From Candidatus Pelagibacter sp. RS40 (GTDB lineage Bacteria; Pseudomonadota; Alphaproteobacteria; Pelagibacterales; Pelagibacteraceae): a DNA stretch of 64,000 bases. Below the pieces are notes generated by a model. That model had not been told where the DNA came from, ran no database searches, and saw only the letters and a list, made by a program, of their open reading frames with translations. How positions within the stretch are numbered: position 1 is the stretch's first letter; the number at the start of each line of letters is the position of its first letter. Made by a program: the position numbers and the translations under genes. The stretch is from the NCBI RefSeq assembly GCF_002101295.1, contig NZ_CP020778.1, positions 682,001-746,000 of the forward strand. Direction: 5' to 3'. Below are positions 7,755-17,421 of this stretch, in pieces.

Positions 7755-8852
7755 ATGATTAAAAATTTCAAATTAAAAAAAAATAATGTTGAAATTTTTT
7801 TTGTGAACAGAAAATCAAAAATATATCCCAATATATGGTTGCGTGATCATATCAAAAATACTGAAAATTGGGATTTTCGAACAAACCAAAGAAAGACTTT
7901 TACAGCTAATCTGGCGCCAGATTTGAAGGCAGTTAAGGGCAAAATTTTAGAAAATGGAAAACTTTTAAGTATAACTTGGTCAGATTCATCTTCGCCAGCA
8001 AAATATTCGCATAAGTTTCTATTGAATAATTCAGAGAAAAAGCAATTAAAGAAAAATATTAAACCGTGGATAGGTCGTGATATCAAAAACCAGATTTATA
8101 TTGATTATAATAAAATAGACAAAAATAAAAATTTCTTAAACTTGCTAGAGAGTTTACATAAATACGGTTTTGCAGTTATAAAAAATTGTAAGCCAAATCT
8201 TAAATCAGTAAAAAAAATTGCTAATAAAATAGGTTACGTAAGAAATTCAATTTTTGGTGGTCTTTGGACATTTGAATCAGATAATAAAAAAGCCGATAGC
8301 GCATATTCACAGGAAGAATTAAGACCACATACTGACTCAACATACAGTAATGATGCGCCAGGATTACAATTACTACTTTGTTGTAAGTATAATGCAAAAG
8401 GAGGAGCATCAATTATGGTTGATGGTTTATCTATAGCAAGAGAATTAAAAAAAAATCATCAAAAATTATTTAAAACTCTCACTAAAATAAAAGTAAAAGG
8501 TAAATATTTAGGGGATGGTGTCGATCTTGAGGCGGAGAGACCAGTTTTTAGATTAAATAATAATAAAGAAATTGTACAAGTCAGTTTTAATAATTATGAT
8601 AGAGCTCCCATCGAGTTACCATATAAATCAACATTAGAATTTTATAACGCAATTAAAAAATTCGACCAATTAGCTAACAGTAAAAAATATCAGTGGAGAC
8701 ATATATTACGACCAGGAGAACTTTTGATATTTAATAATTGGAGAGTAATGCATGGAAGAGGGTCATTTAGTGGAAAGAGAAAAATGGCTGGCTGTTATAT
8801 CAATAAGGAAGACTTTGATAGCTGTTGTAGAATGAACAGCATAATTAATTAA
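7755..8852 (+). CDS. Gamma-butyrobetaine hydroxylase-like Fe(II)/2-oxoglutarate dioxygenase
   Basis: A 365-residue TauD/TfdA-superfamily oxygenase with an N-terminal BBOX/TMLH-type domain (about 1-95, IWLRDHIKN). The facial-triad iron ligands are visible as HTD (His192, Asp194) and the distal His333 in MHGRGSF, and the 2-oxoglutarate-binding Arg is likely in the FSGKRKMAGCY segment. Relatives hydroxylate gamma-butyrobetaine in carnitine synthesis or use, or trimethyllysine. The cysteine cluster that binds structural zinc in classical BBOX N-domains is absent. It follows aceF by 11 nt and may be in the same transcript. The exact quaternary-amine substrate is not determinable from sequence alone. 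Confidence 0.75.
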   Translation: MIKNFKLKKNNVEIFFVNRKSKIYPNIWLRDHIKNTENWDFRTNQRKTFTANLAPDLKAVKGKILENGKLLSITWSDSSSPAKYSHKFLLNNSEKKQLKKNIKPWIGRDIKNQIYIDYNKIDKNKNFLNLLESLHKYGFAVIKNCKPNLKSVKKIANKIGYVRNSIFGGLWTFESDNKKADSAYSQEELRPHTDSTYSNDAPGLQLLLCCKYNAKGGASIMVDGLSIARELKKNHQKLFKTLTKIKVKGKYLGDGVDLEAERPVFRLNNNKEIVQVSFNNYDRAPIELPYKSTLEFYNAIKKFDQLANSKKYQWRHILRPGELLIFNNWRVMHGRGSFSGKRKMAGCYINKEDFDSCCRMNSIIN

Positions 8853-8864
8853 ATTTAAATCAAA

Positions 8865-9755
8865 ATGAATAAATCAGCATCATTAATTTGTGCTCTAATA
8901 ACGACCTTTATTTGGGGAACAGCTTTTATTGCACAAGACACTGGAATGGATAATATTGGTCCACTGACTTTCAATTCTGCTAGATTTTTTGTTGGTTTTA
9001 TTTTTATGCTTCCAGTTGCTTTGATAATTGAGAGAAAAAAAATAATTCCTGAAATTAATTCAAACAAAAAACTTTTTTTTAAATATTATATGTTTATGGG
9101 AGTATCTCTATTTTTGGGTACTTCGCTTCAACAAGCTGCTTTACAATATACCAATATTGCTAATGCAGCATTTTTTACAATTTTCTACGTCCCAATTGTT
9201 CCAATATTGTTATTTTTTTTTTATAAAATCAAAGTTCACTGGAGTATCTGGCCCTCAATAGCAATGTGTATAATCGGAGTTTATTTATTAAGTAATTTTT
9301 CAGACTCACAAATAATGTTAGGCGATGCATTAGTAATTCTGTGCTCCTTATTTTGGGCGCTGCACATAATTTTTGCGGGAAAATTTATGAAAAAATTTGA
9401 TTTACCTATATTTTATGCATCTTTACAGTCTATTTTTGTTTTTTCACTTTCTATAATAGCTGCTTATGTATTTGAGGAAATAGATATTCAAAAAATACTT
9501 TTAGAATACAGTTCTATACTTTATGCTGGAATTCTATCAGGTGGTGTTGCTTTTACTCTTCAGATGTATGCACAAAAAAATATCGATGAAGCTCCTGCAG
9601 CCATAATATACTCATTAGAAGGTGTTTTTGCGGCACTTGCAGGCTGGATAATTCTTAATCAAATTTTAAATTTGGATAATATTATTGGATGCTTCCTAAT
9701 ATTATTTGCAGTGATTTTATCACAGATTGCTCCTTCAGCCGTCAAGAAAGTTTAA
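8865..9755 (+). CDS. EamA-family (drug/metabolite transporter) permease
   Basis: A 296-residue protein with about ten predicted transmembrane helices arranged as two EamA repeats (first repeat opening LICALITTFIWGTAFIAQD; second from about residue 150, LGDALVILCSLFWALHIIF). The family exports or imports small metabolites, often amino acids or drugs; the substrate is unknown. It lies 12 nt after the BBOX-like gene, so a role with quaternary amines is possible but unsupported. Its stop codon interlocks with that of the convergent uppP (shared TTAA). Confidence 0.85.
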   Translation: MNKSASLICALITTFIWGTAFIAQDTGMDNIGPLTFNSARFFVGFIFMLPVALIIERKKIIPEINSNKKLFFKYYMFMGVSLFLGTSLQQAALQYTNIANAAFFTIFYVPIVPILLFFFYKIKVHWSIWPSIAMCIIGVYLLSNFSDSQIMLGDALVILCSLFWALHIIFAGKFMKKFDLPIFYASLQSIFVFSLSIIAAYVFEEIDIQKILLEYSSILYAGILSGGVAFTLQMYAQKNIDEAPAAIIYSLEGVFAALAGWIILNQILNLDNIIGCFLILFAVILSQIAPSAVKKV

Positions 9756-10522
9756 AGGTAAATAAGTGCAAATAAAATAATACTTAGAAAAATTCTATAA
9801 TAAACGAACAAGTTTAAACTAAATTTACTTACAAAAATAAGAAAATATTTAATTGTTAAATAAGAAATTATAAATGATAAAAGTATAGATAATAAAAAAA
9901 CGAAATCAAATCTGATTTCATCATTTATTAAATCACTTATACCAAGAACACTTGCTCCTGCAAGGGCAGGGATAGATAAGTAAAAGGCGATTTTGGTGGA
10001 ATCAATTCTATCAAAATTTAAAAAACGTGAGGCTGTTATAATCACACCTGATCTACTTACACCAGGTATAACAGCTAAGGCTTGAAATAAACCAATTATA
10101 ATTACATTTTTTAAATTAAGATCTAAATCAATTTTTTTTTTAATAGTCTGTTTGTCAGCAAAAAAAAGAAGTAATCCAAAAAGCAAAGTTGTCCACGCAA
10201 TAACTTCTATAGATCTTAATTTTTCTATAATACCAGTTGAGTGTAAAATAAAACCAACTAAAATTAGAGGAATTGATCCTAATAATATTAAAACAGCTAA
10301 AGATTTGTTTTCAAATATGTTTATTAAATTTTTTCTAAAATAAAAAATTATTGCTAATAAAGAACCAAGATGAAGACAAATATCTAATTGTAGTGAAGCT
10401 GTCTGAAAATCATTAATTTTTGTAACTAAAATTAAGTGTGCAGAAGAACTGACTGGAATAAATTCAAAGAAACCTTGGATTATTGCTAATATGGAAGTTT
10501 CTATGTATTTTGAAATCATCAA
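9752..10522 (-). CDS. uppP: Undecaprenyl-diphosphate phosphatase (UppP/BacA)
   Basis: A 256-residue integral membrane phosphatase that recycles undecaprenyl diphosphate to the monophosphate carrier used in peptidoglycan synthesis. The two family signatures are present: QGFFEFIPVSSSAHL near the N-terminus and PGVSRSG at about residues 153-159, with some eight hydrophobic helices. Length is close to the usual 260-275. It is the only bacA-type gene in the window and is convergent with the EamA gene, overlapping it by 4 nt at the stop codons. Confidence 0.93.
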   Translation of the reverse strand: MMISKYIETSILAIIQGFFEFIPVSSSAHLILVTKINDFQTASLQLDICLHLGSLLAIIFYFRKNLINIFENKSLAVLILLGSIPLILVGFILHSTGIIEKLRSIEVIAWTTLLFGLLLFFADKQTIKKKIDLDLNLKNVIIIGLFQALAVIPGVSRSGVIITASRFLNFDRIDSTKIAFYLSIPALAGASVLGISDLINDEIRFDFVFLLSILLSFIISYLTIKYFLIFVSKFSLNLFVYYRIFLSIILFALIYL

Positions 10523-10696
10523 GAAATTAATAAATAATCAAATTCTAACCAAAATAAAGCAATTACAAAATTGCATATCAAGTATGTTGAAAGTGAAAAA
10601 ATCGCAAAATTTATAATAAAATGTAAATTATTAGTCAGTAAATATGACCTATATTTTCTTTATCCTCCTTAAACAATAGTATATACCTCCCCTCCA
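10523..10696. other. Divergent intergenic region, uppP / gltD
   Basis: This 174-bp region contains a small perfect inverted repeat (GCAATT/AATTGC, 10559-10574), a candidate gltD promoter (TTGAAA 10587-10592, TATAAT 10612-10617, 19-bp spacer), and a striking pyrimidine stretch just before the gltD start (10663-10695) with CCTCC motifs and CCTCCCCTCC ending two bases before the ATG. No known riboswitch class was recognised. Confidence 0.45.
10587..10617 (+). promoter_or_regulatory. Candidate gltD-gltB promoter
   Basis: TTGAAA at 10587-10592 and a perfect TATAAT at 10612-10617 are separated by 19 bp, longer than the ideal 17. Transcription would start near 10624, leaving a leader of roughly 70 nt that includes the C-rich tract. 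Confidence 0.35.
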
Positions 10697-12130
10697 ATGT
10701 CAGAAAAAATGTTAAAGTTTGTTGAGATAGGTCAACAAAACCCACCTAAAAGAGACAAAAACTCTAGAAAAGAGGATTTTAACGAAATTTATTCAGAATT
10801 TATTAAAGGAAAAGCAAATGAGCAATCAAGCAGATGTTCACAATGTGGAGTCCCATTTTGTCAAGTTCACTGTCCATTAAGCAACAATATACCTGATTGG
10901 CTTAAGTTAACAGCTGAAGGCAGACATGAAGAGGCTTATCAACTATCACAAAGCACTAACAACATGCCAGAGGTATGTGGGAGAATATGTCCCCAAGATA
11001 GGTTGTGCGAGGGTAATTGTGTTATTGAGCAATCAGGACACGGTACTGTAACTATTGGATCAATTGAAAAATATATTACAGAGACTGCTTGGGAAAATGG
11101 TTGGGTAAAGCCAATAAAAGTAATCAATGAGATTAATCAAAGTATTGGTATTATTGGGGCTGGACCTGCAGGACTTGCTTGTGGAGAGGAATTAAGGAAA
11201 AAAGGTTATCAAGTTACAATTTATGATCGTTATGATCGATCTGGTGGACTATTGATTTATGGTATCCCTAATTTCAAACTAGAAAAGCATGTTGTAGAGA
11301 GAAGAATTAAACTTTTAAAAGAAGGTGGAATTCAATTCGTAAACAACTTTGAGGTAGGTAAAGATGCTACTTTAAAAGAGTTGAATGAAAAACATGATGC
11401 AATTTTAATTGCTACTGGAGTTTATAAAGCAAGAGAAGTAAATCTTCCAGGAAACGATCTTAGTAATATATTTCCTGCGATGGAATTTTTGACTGCCTCG
11501 AATAAAAAAGGATTAGGAGATAAAGTTGAACTTTTTGATGATGGAACATTAAATGCAAAAGATAAAGATGTAGTTGTAATTGGTGGTGGAGATACTGCTA
11601 TGGACTGTGTTAGAACCTCAATTAGACAAGATGCAAAATCTGTTAAATGTTTATACAGAAGAGATAAAGTGAATATGCCAGGATCTGCAAGAGAAGTTGC
11701 TAATGCAGAAGAAGAAGGAGTTGAGTTTGTTTGGCTAAGTAGTCCAAAAGAATTTAAAGGAACAAATAAAGTAGAAAGTTTATTAGTAGACAAGATAGAA
11801 CTAGGAGATCCAGATGAAAGTGGAAGAAGGAAACCAATTATAAAAGAAAATTCTGAATTTGAAATTAAAGCCGACCTAGTAATAAAAGCATTAGGATTTG
11901 ATCCTGAGGAGTTACCTAAACTATTCCAAGAGGAAAGATTACAAGTCACAAAATGGGGTACAATTAAAGCTGATTTTGATACCATGGAAACAAATATTCC
12001 AGGTGTTTTTGCAGCTGGTGATATTGTGCGAGGAGCTTCGTTAGTTGTTTGGGCAATTAAAGATGGTAGGGACGCAGCTTTATCAATTTCAAATTATCTT
12101 CAATTAAAACAAAAACAAAAAGTTGCTTAA
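10697..12130 (+). CDS. gltD: Glutamate synthase (NADPH) small subunit
   Basis: A 477-residue flavoprotein that delivers electrons from NADPH to the large subunit for glutamate formation from glutamine and 2-oxoglutarate. The N-terminal ferredoxin-like region has the cysteine sets CSQCGVPFCQVHCP (about 47-60) and CGRICPQDRLCEGNC (about 94-108). The FAD-binding IIGAGPAGLACGEEL motif follows at about 151 and the NADPH-binding VVIGGGDTAMDCVR at about 294; the C-terminal PGVFAAGDIVRGASLVVWAI closes the FAD site. The order gltD then gltB is seen, with the stop and next start fused as TAATG. The C-rich leader before the ATG is unusual for this genome. Confidence 0.96.
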   Translation: MSEKMLKFVEIGQQNPPKRDKNSRKEDFNEIYSEFIKGKANEQSSRCSQCGVPFCQVHCPLSNNIPDWLKLTAEGRHEEAYQLSQSTNNMPEVCGRICPQDRLCEGNCVIEQSGHGTVTIGSIEKYITETAWENGWVKPIKVINEINQSIGIIGAGPAGLACGEELRKKGYQVTIYDRYDRSGGLLIYGIPNFKLEKHVVERRIKLLKEGGIQFVNNFEVGKDATLKELNEKHDAILIATGVYKAREVNLPGNDLSNIFPAMEFLTASNKKGLGDKVELFDDGTLNAKDKDVVVIGGGDTAMDCVRTSIRQDAKSVKCLYRRDKVNMPGSAREVANAEEEGVEFVWLSSPKEFKGTNKVESLLVDKIELGDPDESGRRKPIIKENSEFEIKADLVIKALGFDPEELPKLFQEERLQVTKWGTIKADFDTMETNIPGVFAAGDIVRGASLVVWAIKDGRDAALSISNYLQLKQKQKVA

Positions 12131-15100
12131 TGAACATTTATAAAAAAAATCTGAACCAGTTAAAGCAAAATTTTGTTTATAACGAGACTATGGAGCATGA
12201 TGCTTGTGGTGTAGGACTGGTAGCATCAACAGAGGGAGTAAAGTCTAGAAAAGTTGTCGAGTATGGAATCCAAGCTCTAAAAGCCGTATGGCATCGAGGA
12301 GCTATAGATGCAGACGGTAAAACTGGTGATGGAGCAGGAATACATATTGAGATTCCAAAAGATTTTTTCATCGAAAAAATTGAAATAACTGGCCACAGAC
12401 ATGACGACTCTGATTTGTGTGTTGGAATGATTTTTTTGCCAAGAAATGATTATCAAGGCCAGGAGCAATGTAGAATAATTGTAGAAAGTGAATTAACAAA
12501 AAAAAACTTCAATATTTATGGTTGGCGTCAGGTTCCTGTAAATCCTTCTGTGCTCGGCGAAAAAGCTGAAAATACAAGACCTGAGATTACACAAGTTTTA
12601 TTCAAACATAATGATAAAAAAGTAATTGGTAAAAATTTAGAGAGGGTTCTATATGAAACAAGAAGAAAAATTGAGAAGGAAGCCCTAAACAACCAGCTTA
12701 ATGGCTTTTATATTTGTTCGTTTAGTTCTAAATCAATTATTTATAAAGGAATGTTTCTTGCTGAGGCTTTGTCAGATTTTTATACTGATCTTAAAGATGA
12801 GAGATTTATTTCAAGATTTGCAATTTTTCATCAAAGATTTTCTACAAACACAGCACCCAGTTGGGATTTAGCACAACCTTTTAGAGCAATAGCTCATAAC
12901 GGTGAGATAAATACTCTAAAAGGAAATATTAACTGGATGAAGGTTCATGAGCAAGAAATGCATAGCCCATTATTTGATGATATGGAAAATTTAAAACCTG
13001 TAATCCCATCTGGAAACTCAGACTCTGCATCGCTAGATAATGTATTTGAATTACTAAATATTTCAGGACAACCTGCACCTTTAGCTAAATTACTTTTAAT
13101 ACCTGATGCATGGTCAAAAAAAAGTAAAGTTCTTCCAAAGGATCATCTTCAACTATTTAATTTTCTTAACAGCACCATGGAGCCCTGGGATGGTCCTGCT
13201 GCTATAGCAGCGACAGACAATGAATGGGTAATCGCAGCTACTGATAGAAATGGTCTCAGGCCAATGAGATATACTGTTACAAGAGATAGATTATTATTTG
13301 CTGGATCAGAAACTGGAATGGTCGATCTTAATGAAAAAAAAATTGTAACCAAAGGAAGATTAGGACCTGGAGAAATAATAGGTGTAAGAATTGAAAAAGG
13401 TAAAGTATTCACAAACAGCGATATTAAAAATTACTTAGCAAAAGAGTACAAACATTTTAATAATCAAATAATTGATCTAGATAAAAAGTTTCCAATCGAG
13501 AACGAAAAAAATATATTTCTTAATGAAGAGTTAAGAACTAGACAGCATTGTTTTGGATATAGTTTAGAAGATTTAGAATTAATTTTACACCCAATGGCAG
13601 AGGATGCAAAAGAAGCAACTGGATCTATGGGTGATGATACTCCATTAGCAGTACTTTCAGACAAATATAGACCTTTGTATCACTACTTTAGACAAAATTT
13701 TAGTCAAGTAACAAATCCACCGATTGATTCTTTAAGAGAAAATAAGGTGATGAGTTTAAAAACAAGATTTGGGAATCTTGGTAACATATTAGATTTTGAC
13801 AATCTTACTGAGGAAAATATTTACGTTTTAGATAGCCCAGTTCTATCGAATTCTCAGTTTGATAAGTTCATAGATTTTTTTGGAAAAAATCAAAGAATTT
13901 TAGAGTGTTTATTTGATAAAAATTCAGATTTAGAAAGCGCTTTAGAGAATTTAAAAAATCAAGCAGAGCAAGCAGCAAGAGAGGGAATTACACAGCTTGT
14001 TTTGACTGATAAAAATATTTCAAGTGAAAAGCTACCAATGCCAATGCTACTTTGTATTGGTGCTGTTAATACTCATCTAATAAAATTAGGTTTAAGAGGA
14101 TACGTTTCAATAAACGTCCAAACTGGAGATGCTCTTGATACACATTCATTTGCAACTTTAATTGGTGTAGGAGCAACGACTGTTAATCCTTATTTGGCGT
14201 TTGACAGTTTATTTGAAAGATATTCAAAAAAATTATTTGGAAATCTAAGTTTTGACGAGTGCGTTTCCAGATTTATCAAATCTGTTAATTTAGGTTTATT
14301 AAAAATTATGTCAAAAATGGGAATTTCTGTTCTTAGTTCTTACAGAGGAGGGTGTAATTTTGAAACAGTAGGTCTTAGTAGAACAATTGTTAAAGACTTT
14401 TTTCCTGGTGTTCTATCTAAAATCTCTGGAATTGGCCTAACAGGTATTGAAAAAAAAATTAGGAATATTCACAAACAAGCATTCGAAAACCAATCTAATA
14501 TATTACCAATTGGAGGAATATACCGTTACAGGAAAAATGGCGAGACGCATCAATACCAAGGTAAATTAATTCATCTTTTACAAACTGCAGTTACTGAAAA
14601 TTCTTTTGAGGTTTATAAGAAATATACTAAAGGAATTTATAACCTACAGCCAATCAGTTTAAGAGACTTAATTGATTTTAAATCGAAAAATCCAATCAAA
14701 ATTGATGAAGTAGAAAATGTGCAAGAGATTATGAAAAGATTTGGTAGTGGAAGCATGTCTCATGGTGCTTTATCCAAAGAAGCACACGAAACATTAGCGA
14801 TTGGCATGAATAGAATAAAGGGTGCCTCATGTAGTGGAGAAGGAGGCGAAGACGAGGATAGATTTAAAATTAGAGAAAACGGAGATAGTGCGAATTCAAG
14901 AGTAAAACAAATAGCTTCAGCTAGGTTTGGGGTAACAATAAATTATTTAAATAACTGTAACGAGATAGAAATCAAAATTGCTCAAGGTGCAAAACCTGGT
15001 GAAGGTGGTCAATTACCAGGCTTCAAAGTTACTAATGAAATTGCAAGATTAAGACACTCTACACCTGGAGTTACATTAATTTCACCACCACCACATCATG

Positions 15101-16626
15101 ATATCTATTCCATAGAAGATTTGGCCCAACTAATTTATGATCTTAAACAAATAAATCCGAAAGCAAGAGTAGGCGTGAAGTTGGTAGCTTCATCAGGTAT
15201 CGGAACAATTGCAGCTGGAGTAGCAAAAGCTAAAGCAGATATAATTTTAATTTCTGGTCACTCAGGAGGAACTGGGGCTACCCCGCAAACAAGTGTAAAA
15301 TATGTTGGAATACCTTGGGAAATGGGACTTACAGAAGCAAATCAAGTTCTAACTTTAAACAACTTAAGACATCAAGTTACACTGAGAACTGATGGAGGAA
15401 TTAAAACAGGTCGTGATGTGGTAATTGCAGCGATGATGGGAGCAGAGGAATTTGGAGTAGCAACTACAGCTTTAATTGCTATGGGTTGCATAATGGTTAG
15501 ACAGTGTCACTCAAATACATGTCCAGTTGGAGTTTGCACTCAAGACGAAAAATTAAGAGAAAAATTTACAGGCACACCAGATAAAGTTGTTAACTTATTC
15601 ACTTTTATTGCAGAAGAGGTAAGACAAATTCTATCTGAACTAGGATTTAGATCATTGAATGAAGTTATTGGTAGAACAGACTTATTAAGACAAGTTAGCA
15701 AAGGATCTCCAAATTTAGATGACTTAGACTTAAATCCACTTTTTGTTCAAGCAGATCCTGGAAAAAATAAAAGATATTGCGAAAATCTCAAAATCAATGA
15801 GGTTCCAGACACCTTAGATCAAAAAATATGGCCAGACATAGAAAAATTAATTGATCAAAATAAAACAATTGAGACTGAATTTGAAATTAAAAACACTGAT
15901 AGGGCTGTAGGTACAAGAATCTCTTATCACTTATATAAAAAATTTGGAAACAACAAACTAGATGAAAATTATTTATCACTGAATTTTAAAGGCTCGGCAG
16001 GTCAATCTTTTGGAGCTTTTGCAATTAAGGGATTAAAATTGAATTTGAAAGGTGATGCAAATGACTATGTAGGTAAAGGTCTTTCTGGTGGATCTATTTC
16101 TATAAAACTACAGGACGAGAGTAATTTGATTTCAAATGAGAATACAATAATTGGAAATACAGTTTTGTATGGTGCTACCTCTGGAAAACTCTTTGCAGCT
16201 GGACAAGCTGGAGAAAGATTTGCTGTGAGAAACTCTGGCGCCACAGCTGTAGTTGAAGGTTGTGACTCAAATGGATGCGAGTATATGACAGGAGGAAATA
16301 TTATTATTTTAGGAGATGTTGGAGATAATTTTGCTGCTGGTATGACTGGTGGTATGGCTTTTGTTTATGACAAAAACAATAATTTTGAGAAGCGTGTAAA
16401 TTCTGAGAGTGTTATCTGGCAGATACCAGAAACGGATTACTGGAAAAATTACCTCAGGGAAATTATTTCAGAACACGTAAGCGAAACTCACTCGGAGTAT
16501 GCAAAGAAAATTTTAGATAATTTTGAAGGTGAGATAAAAAACTTTTATCAAGTTTGTCCAAAAGAAATGCTTGATAAATTAGATAATCCTATAACATTAA
16601 AGTCAGTCAAAAGCTTTGCAAGCTAA
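12130..16626 (+). CDS. gltB: Glutamate synthase large subunit
   Basis: A 1498-residue GOGAT alpha subunit. A short propeptide is followed by the class II glutamine amidotransferase nucleophile Cys26 in EHDACGVGL, and the amidotransferase domain runs to about residue 420. The central domain, the FMN-binding synthase barrel (SGEGGEDEDRF, QGAKPGEGGQLPGFKV, HSGGTGATPQTS) and the 3Fe-4S cysteine set CIMVRQCHSNTCPVGVC (about 1121-1137) follow. The C-terminal GXGXG beta-helix domain ends the protein. All expected domains are intact and length is normal. It forms the ammonium-assimilating GS/GOGAT route with gltD. The stop codon directly abuts that of the convergent hydrolase. Confidence 0.97.
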   Translation: MNIYKKNLNQLKQNFVYNETMEHDACGVGLVASTEGVKSRKVVEYGIQALKAVWHRGAIDADGKTGDGAGIHIEIPKDFFIEKIEITGHRHDDSDLCVGMIFLPRNDYQGQEQCRIIVESELTKKNFNIYGWRQVPVNPSVLGEKAENTRPEITQVLFKHNDKKVIGKNLERVLYETRRKIEKEALNNQLNGFYICSFSSKSIIYKGMFLAEALSDFYTDLKDERFISRFAIFHQRFSTNTAPSWDLAQPFRAIAHNGEINTLKGNINWMKVHEQEMHSPLFDDMENLKPVIPSGNSDSASLDNVFELLNISGQPAPLAKLLLIPDAWSKKSKVLPKDHLQLFNFLNSTMEPWDGPAAIAATDNEWVIAATDRNGLRPMRYTVTRDRLLFAGSETGMVDLNEKKIVTKGRLGPGEIIGVRIEKGKVFTNSDIKNYLAKEYKHFNNQIIDLDKKFPIENEKNIFLNEELRTRQHCFGYSLEDLELILHPMAEDAKEATGSMGDDTPLAVLSDKYRPLYHYFRQNFSQVTNPPIDSLRENKVMSLKTRFGNLGNILDFDNLTEENIYVLDSPVLSNSQFDKFIDFFGKNQRILECLFDKNSDLESALENLKNQAEQAAREGITQLVLTDKNISSEKLPMPMLLCIGAVNTHLIKLGLRGYVSINVQTGDALDTHSFATLIGVGATTVNPYLAFDSLFERYSKKLFGNLSFDECVSRFIKSVNLGLLKIMSKMGISVLSSYRGGCNFETVGLSRTIVKDFFPGVLSKISGIGLTGIEKKIRNIHKQAFENQSNILPIGGIYRYRKNGETHQYQGKLIHLLQTAVTENSFEVYKKYTKGIYNLQPISLRDLIDFKSKNPIKIDEVENVQEIMKRFGSGSMSHGALSKEAHETLAIGMNRIKGASCSGEGGEDEDRFKIRENGDSANSRVKQIASARFGVTINYLNNCNEIEIKIAQGAKPGEGGQLPGFKVTNEIARLRHSTPGVTLISPPPHHDIYSIEDLAQLIYDLKQINPKARVGVKLVASSGIGTIAAGVAKAKADIILISGHSGGTGATPQTSVKYVGIPWEMGLTEANQVLTLNNLRHQVTLRTDGGIKTGRDVVIAAMMGAEEFGVATTALIAMGCIMVRQCHSNTCPVGVCTQDEKLREKFTGTPDKVVNLFTFIAEEVRQILSELGFRSLNEVIGRTDLLRQVSKGSPNLDDLDLNPLFVQADPGKNKRYCENLKINEVPDTLDQKIWPDIEKLIDQNKTIETEFEIKNTDRAVGTRISYHLYKKFGNNKLDENYLSLNFKGSAGQSFGAFAIKGLKLNLKGDANDYVGKGLSGGSISIKLQDESNLISNENTIIGNTVLYGATSGKLFAAGQAGERFAVRNSGATAVVEGCDSNGCEYMTGGNIIILGDVGDNFAAGMTGGMAFVYDKNNNFEKRVNSESVIWQIPETDYWKNYLREIISEHVSETHSEYAKKILDNFEGEIKNFYQVCPKEMLDKLDNPITLKSVKSFAS

Positions 16627-17379
16627 TTAGTACTGAGAAATTATTGATTTTAACTCTCTAATTATTTTTGATTGATATTTTTTTGCAAAAAGGCTGTGAT
16701 CACCATTTTTAATAATATTAAGTTTCTTATTTGCATTGTTAAAGATTTTAATAAGTTTCTTTGAGAAAATTACTGGAACTGCCTCATCTTTTGATCCATG
16801 AAAAAGAGTTACAGGTATTTTAGCATTAATTTTTTTGTTCAATACTAAATTTTTTCTTCCATCCTTAATAAGTTGGTAGGTGATTGGATATTCAAAACCA
16901 CCATGTTTAAGGTTGTATACACCCTTATCTATGGTTTCTTTTTTCATTTTGACTGTAAATTTTTTCCACATTACCCTCTCTAAAAACTCTGGTGCTGATC
17001 CTATTCCTATAAAACCTTTAATCTGTTTTGAAAAAAACTTAAATTGATTGACAGAAATCCATGAACCCATACTTGAACCAATAAGTATAAAATCTTTTTT
17101 TTTTAAAACTCTTTTAATTACTTTTTTGACTTGATTTGTCCATTTTGTTACGTTCCCTTTTGTAAACTCACCTGTTGATTTTCCGTGCCCAGAATATTCA
17201 ATTGCTAAAAAGCCTAATTTATTGTTTTTACAAAATCTTTTGAAAATCTTTGGTTTCTCACCATTTAAATCAGACATAAATCCATGAAGAAAAACAATAT
17301 ATAAATTATTATTTGAATTATGATGTAGATATCTAATTTTAATGCTTTTAGAAATTTGCAAAAATTTATACTTGTTCAT
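16627..17379 (-). CDS. Alpha/beta hydrolase, ABHD10-like
   Basis: A 250-residue single-domain alpha/beta hydrolase. The nucleophile elbow is GSSMGSW, the acid is the Asp of HGSKDEAVP, and the base is the His of NGDHSLF. The segments FLHGFMSDLNGEKP and IEYSGHGKSTGEF resemble the alphaproteobacterial proteins related to mitochondrial ABHD10 (an acyl-protein thioesterase and acyl-glucuronide esterase). No signal peptide is seen, so it is probably cytoplasmic. The substrate is unknown. It is divergent from the glycosyltransferase gene. Confidence 0.75.
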   Translation of the reverse strand: MNKYKFLQISKSIKIRYLHHNSNNNLYIVFLHGFMSDLNGEKPKIFKRFCKNNKLGFLAIEYSGHGKSTGEFTKGNVTKWTNQVKKVIKRVLKKKDFILIGSSMGSWISVNQFKFFSKQIKGFIGIGSAPEFLERVMWKKFTVKMKKETIDKGVYNLKHGGFEYPITYQLIKDGRKNLVLNKKINAKIPVTLFHGSKDEAVPVIFSKKLIKIFNNANKKLNIIKNGDHSLFAKKYQSKIIRELKSIISQY

Positions 17380-17421
17380 AAAAGTTTATACGCTCTATTT
17401 ATTAATATATAATAACAGTTA

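Noticed and set aside
10523..10696. A riboswitch upstream of gltD
   Set aside because: No conserved core of any riboswitch class known to me could be recognised.
11422..11985. A 187-codon minus-strand frame opposite gltD
   Set aside because: Serine/leucine/phenylalanine-rich antisense shadow of a clear gltD sequence.
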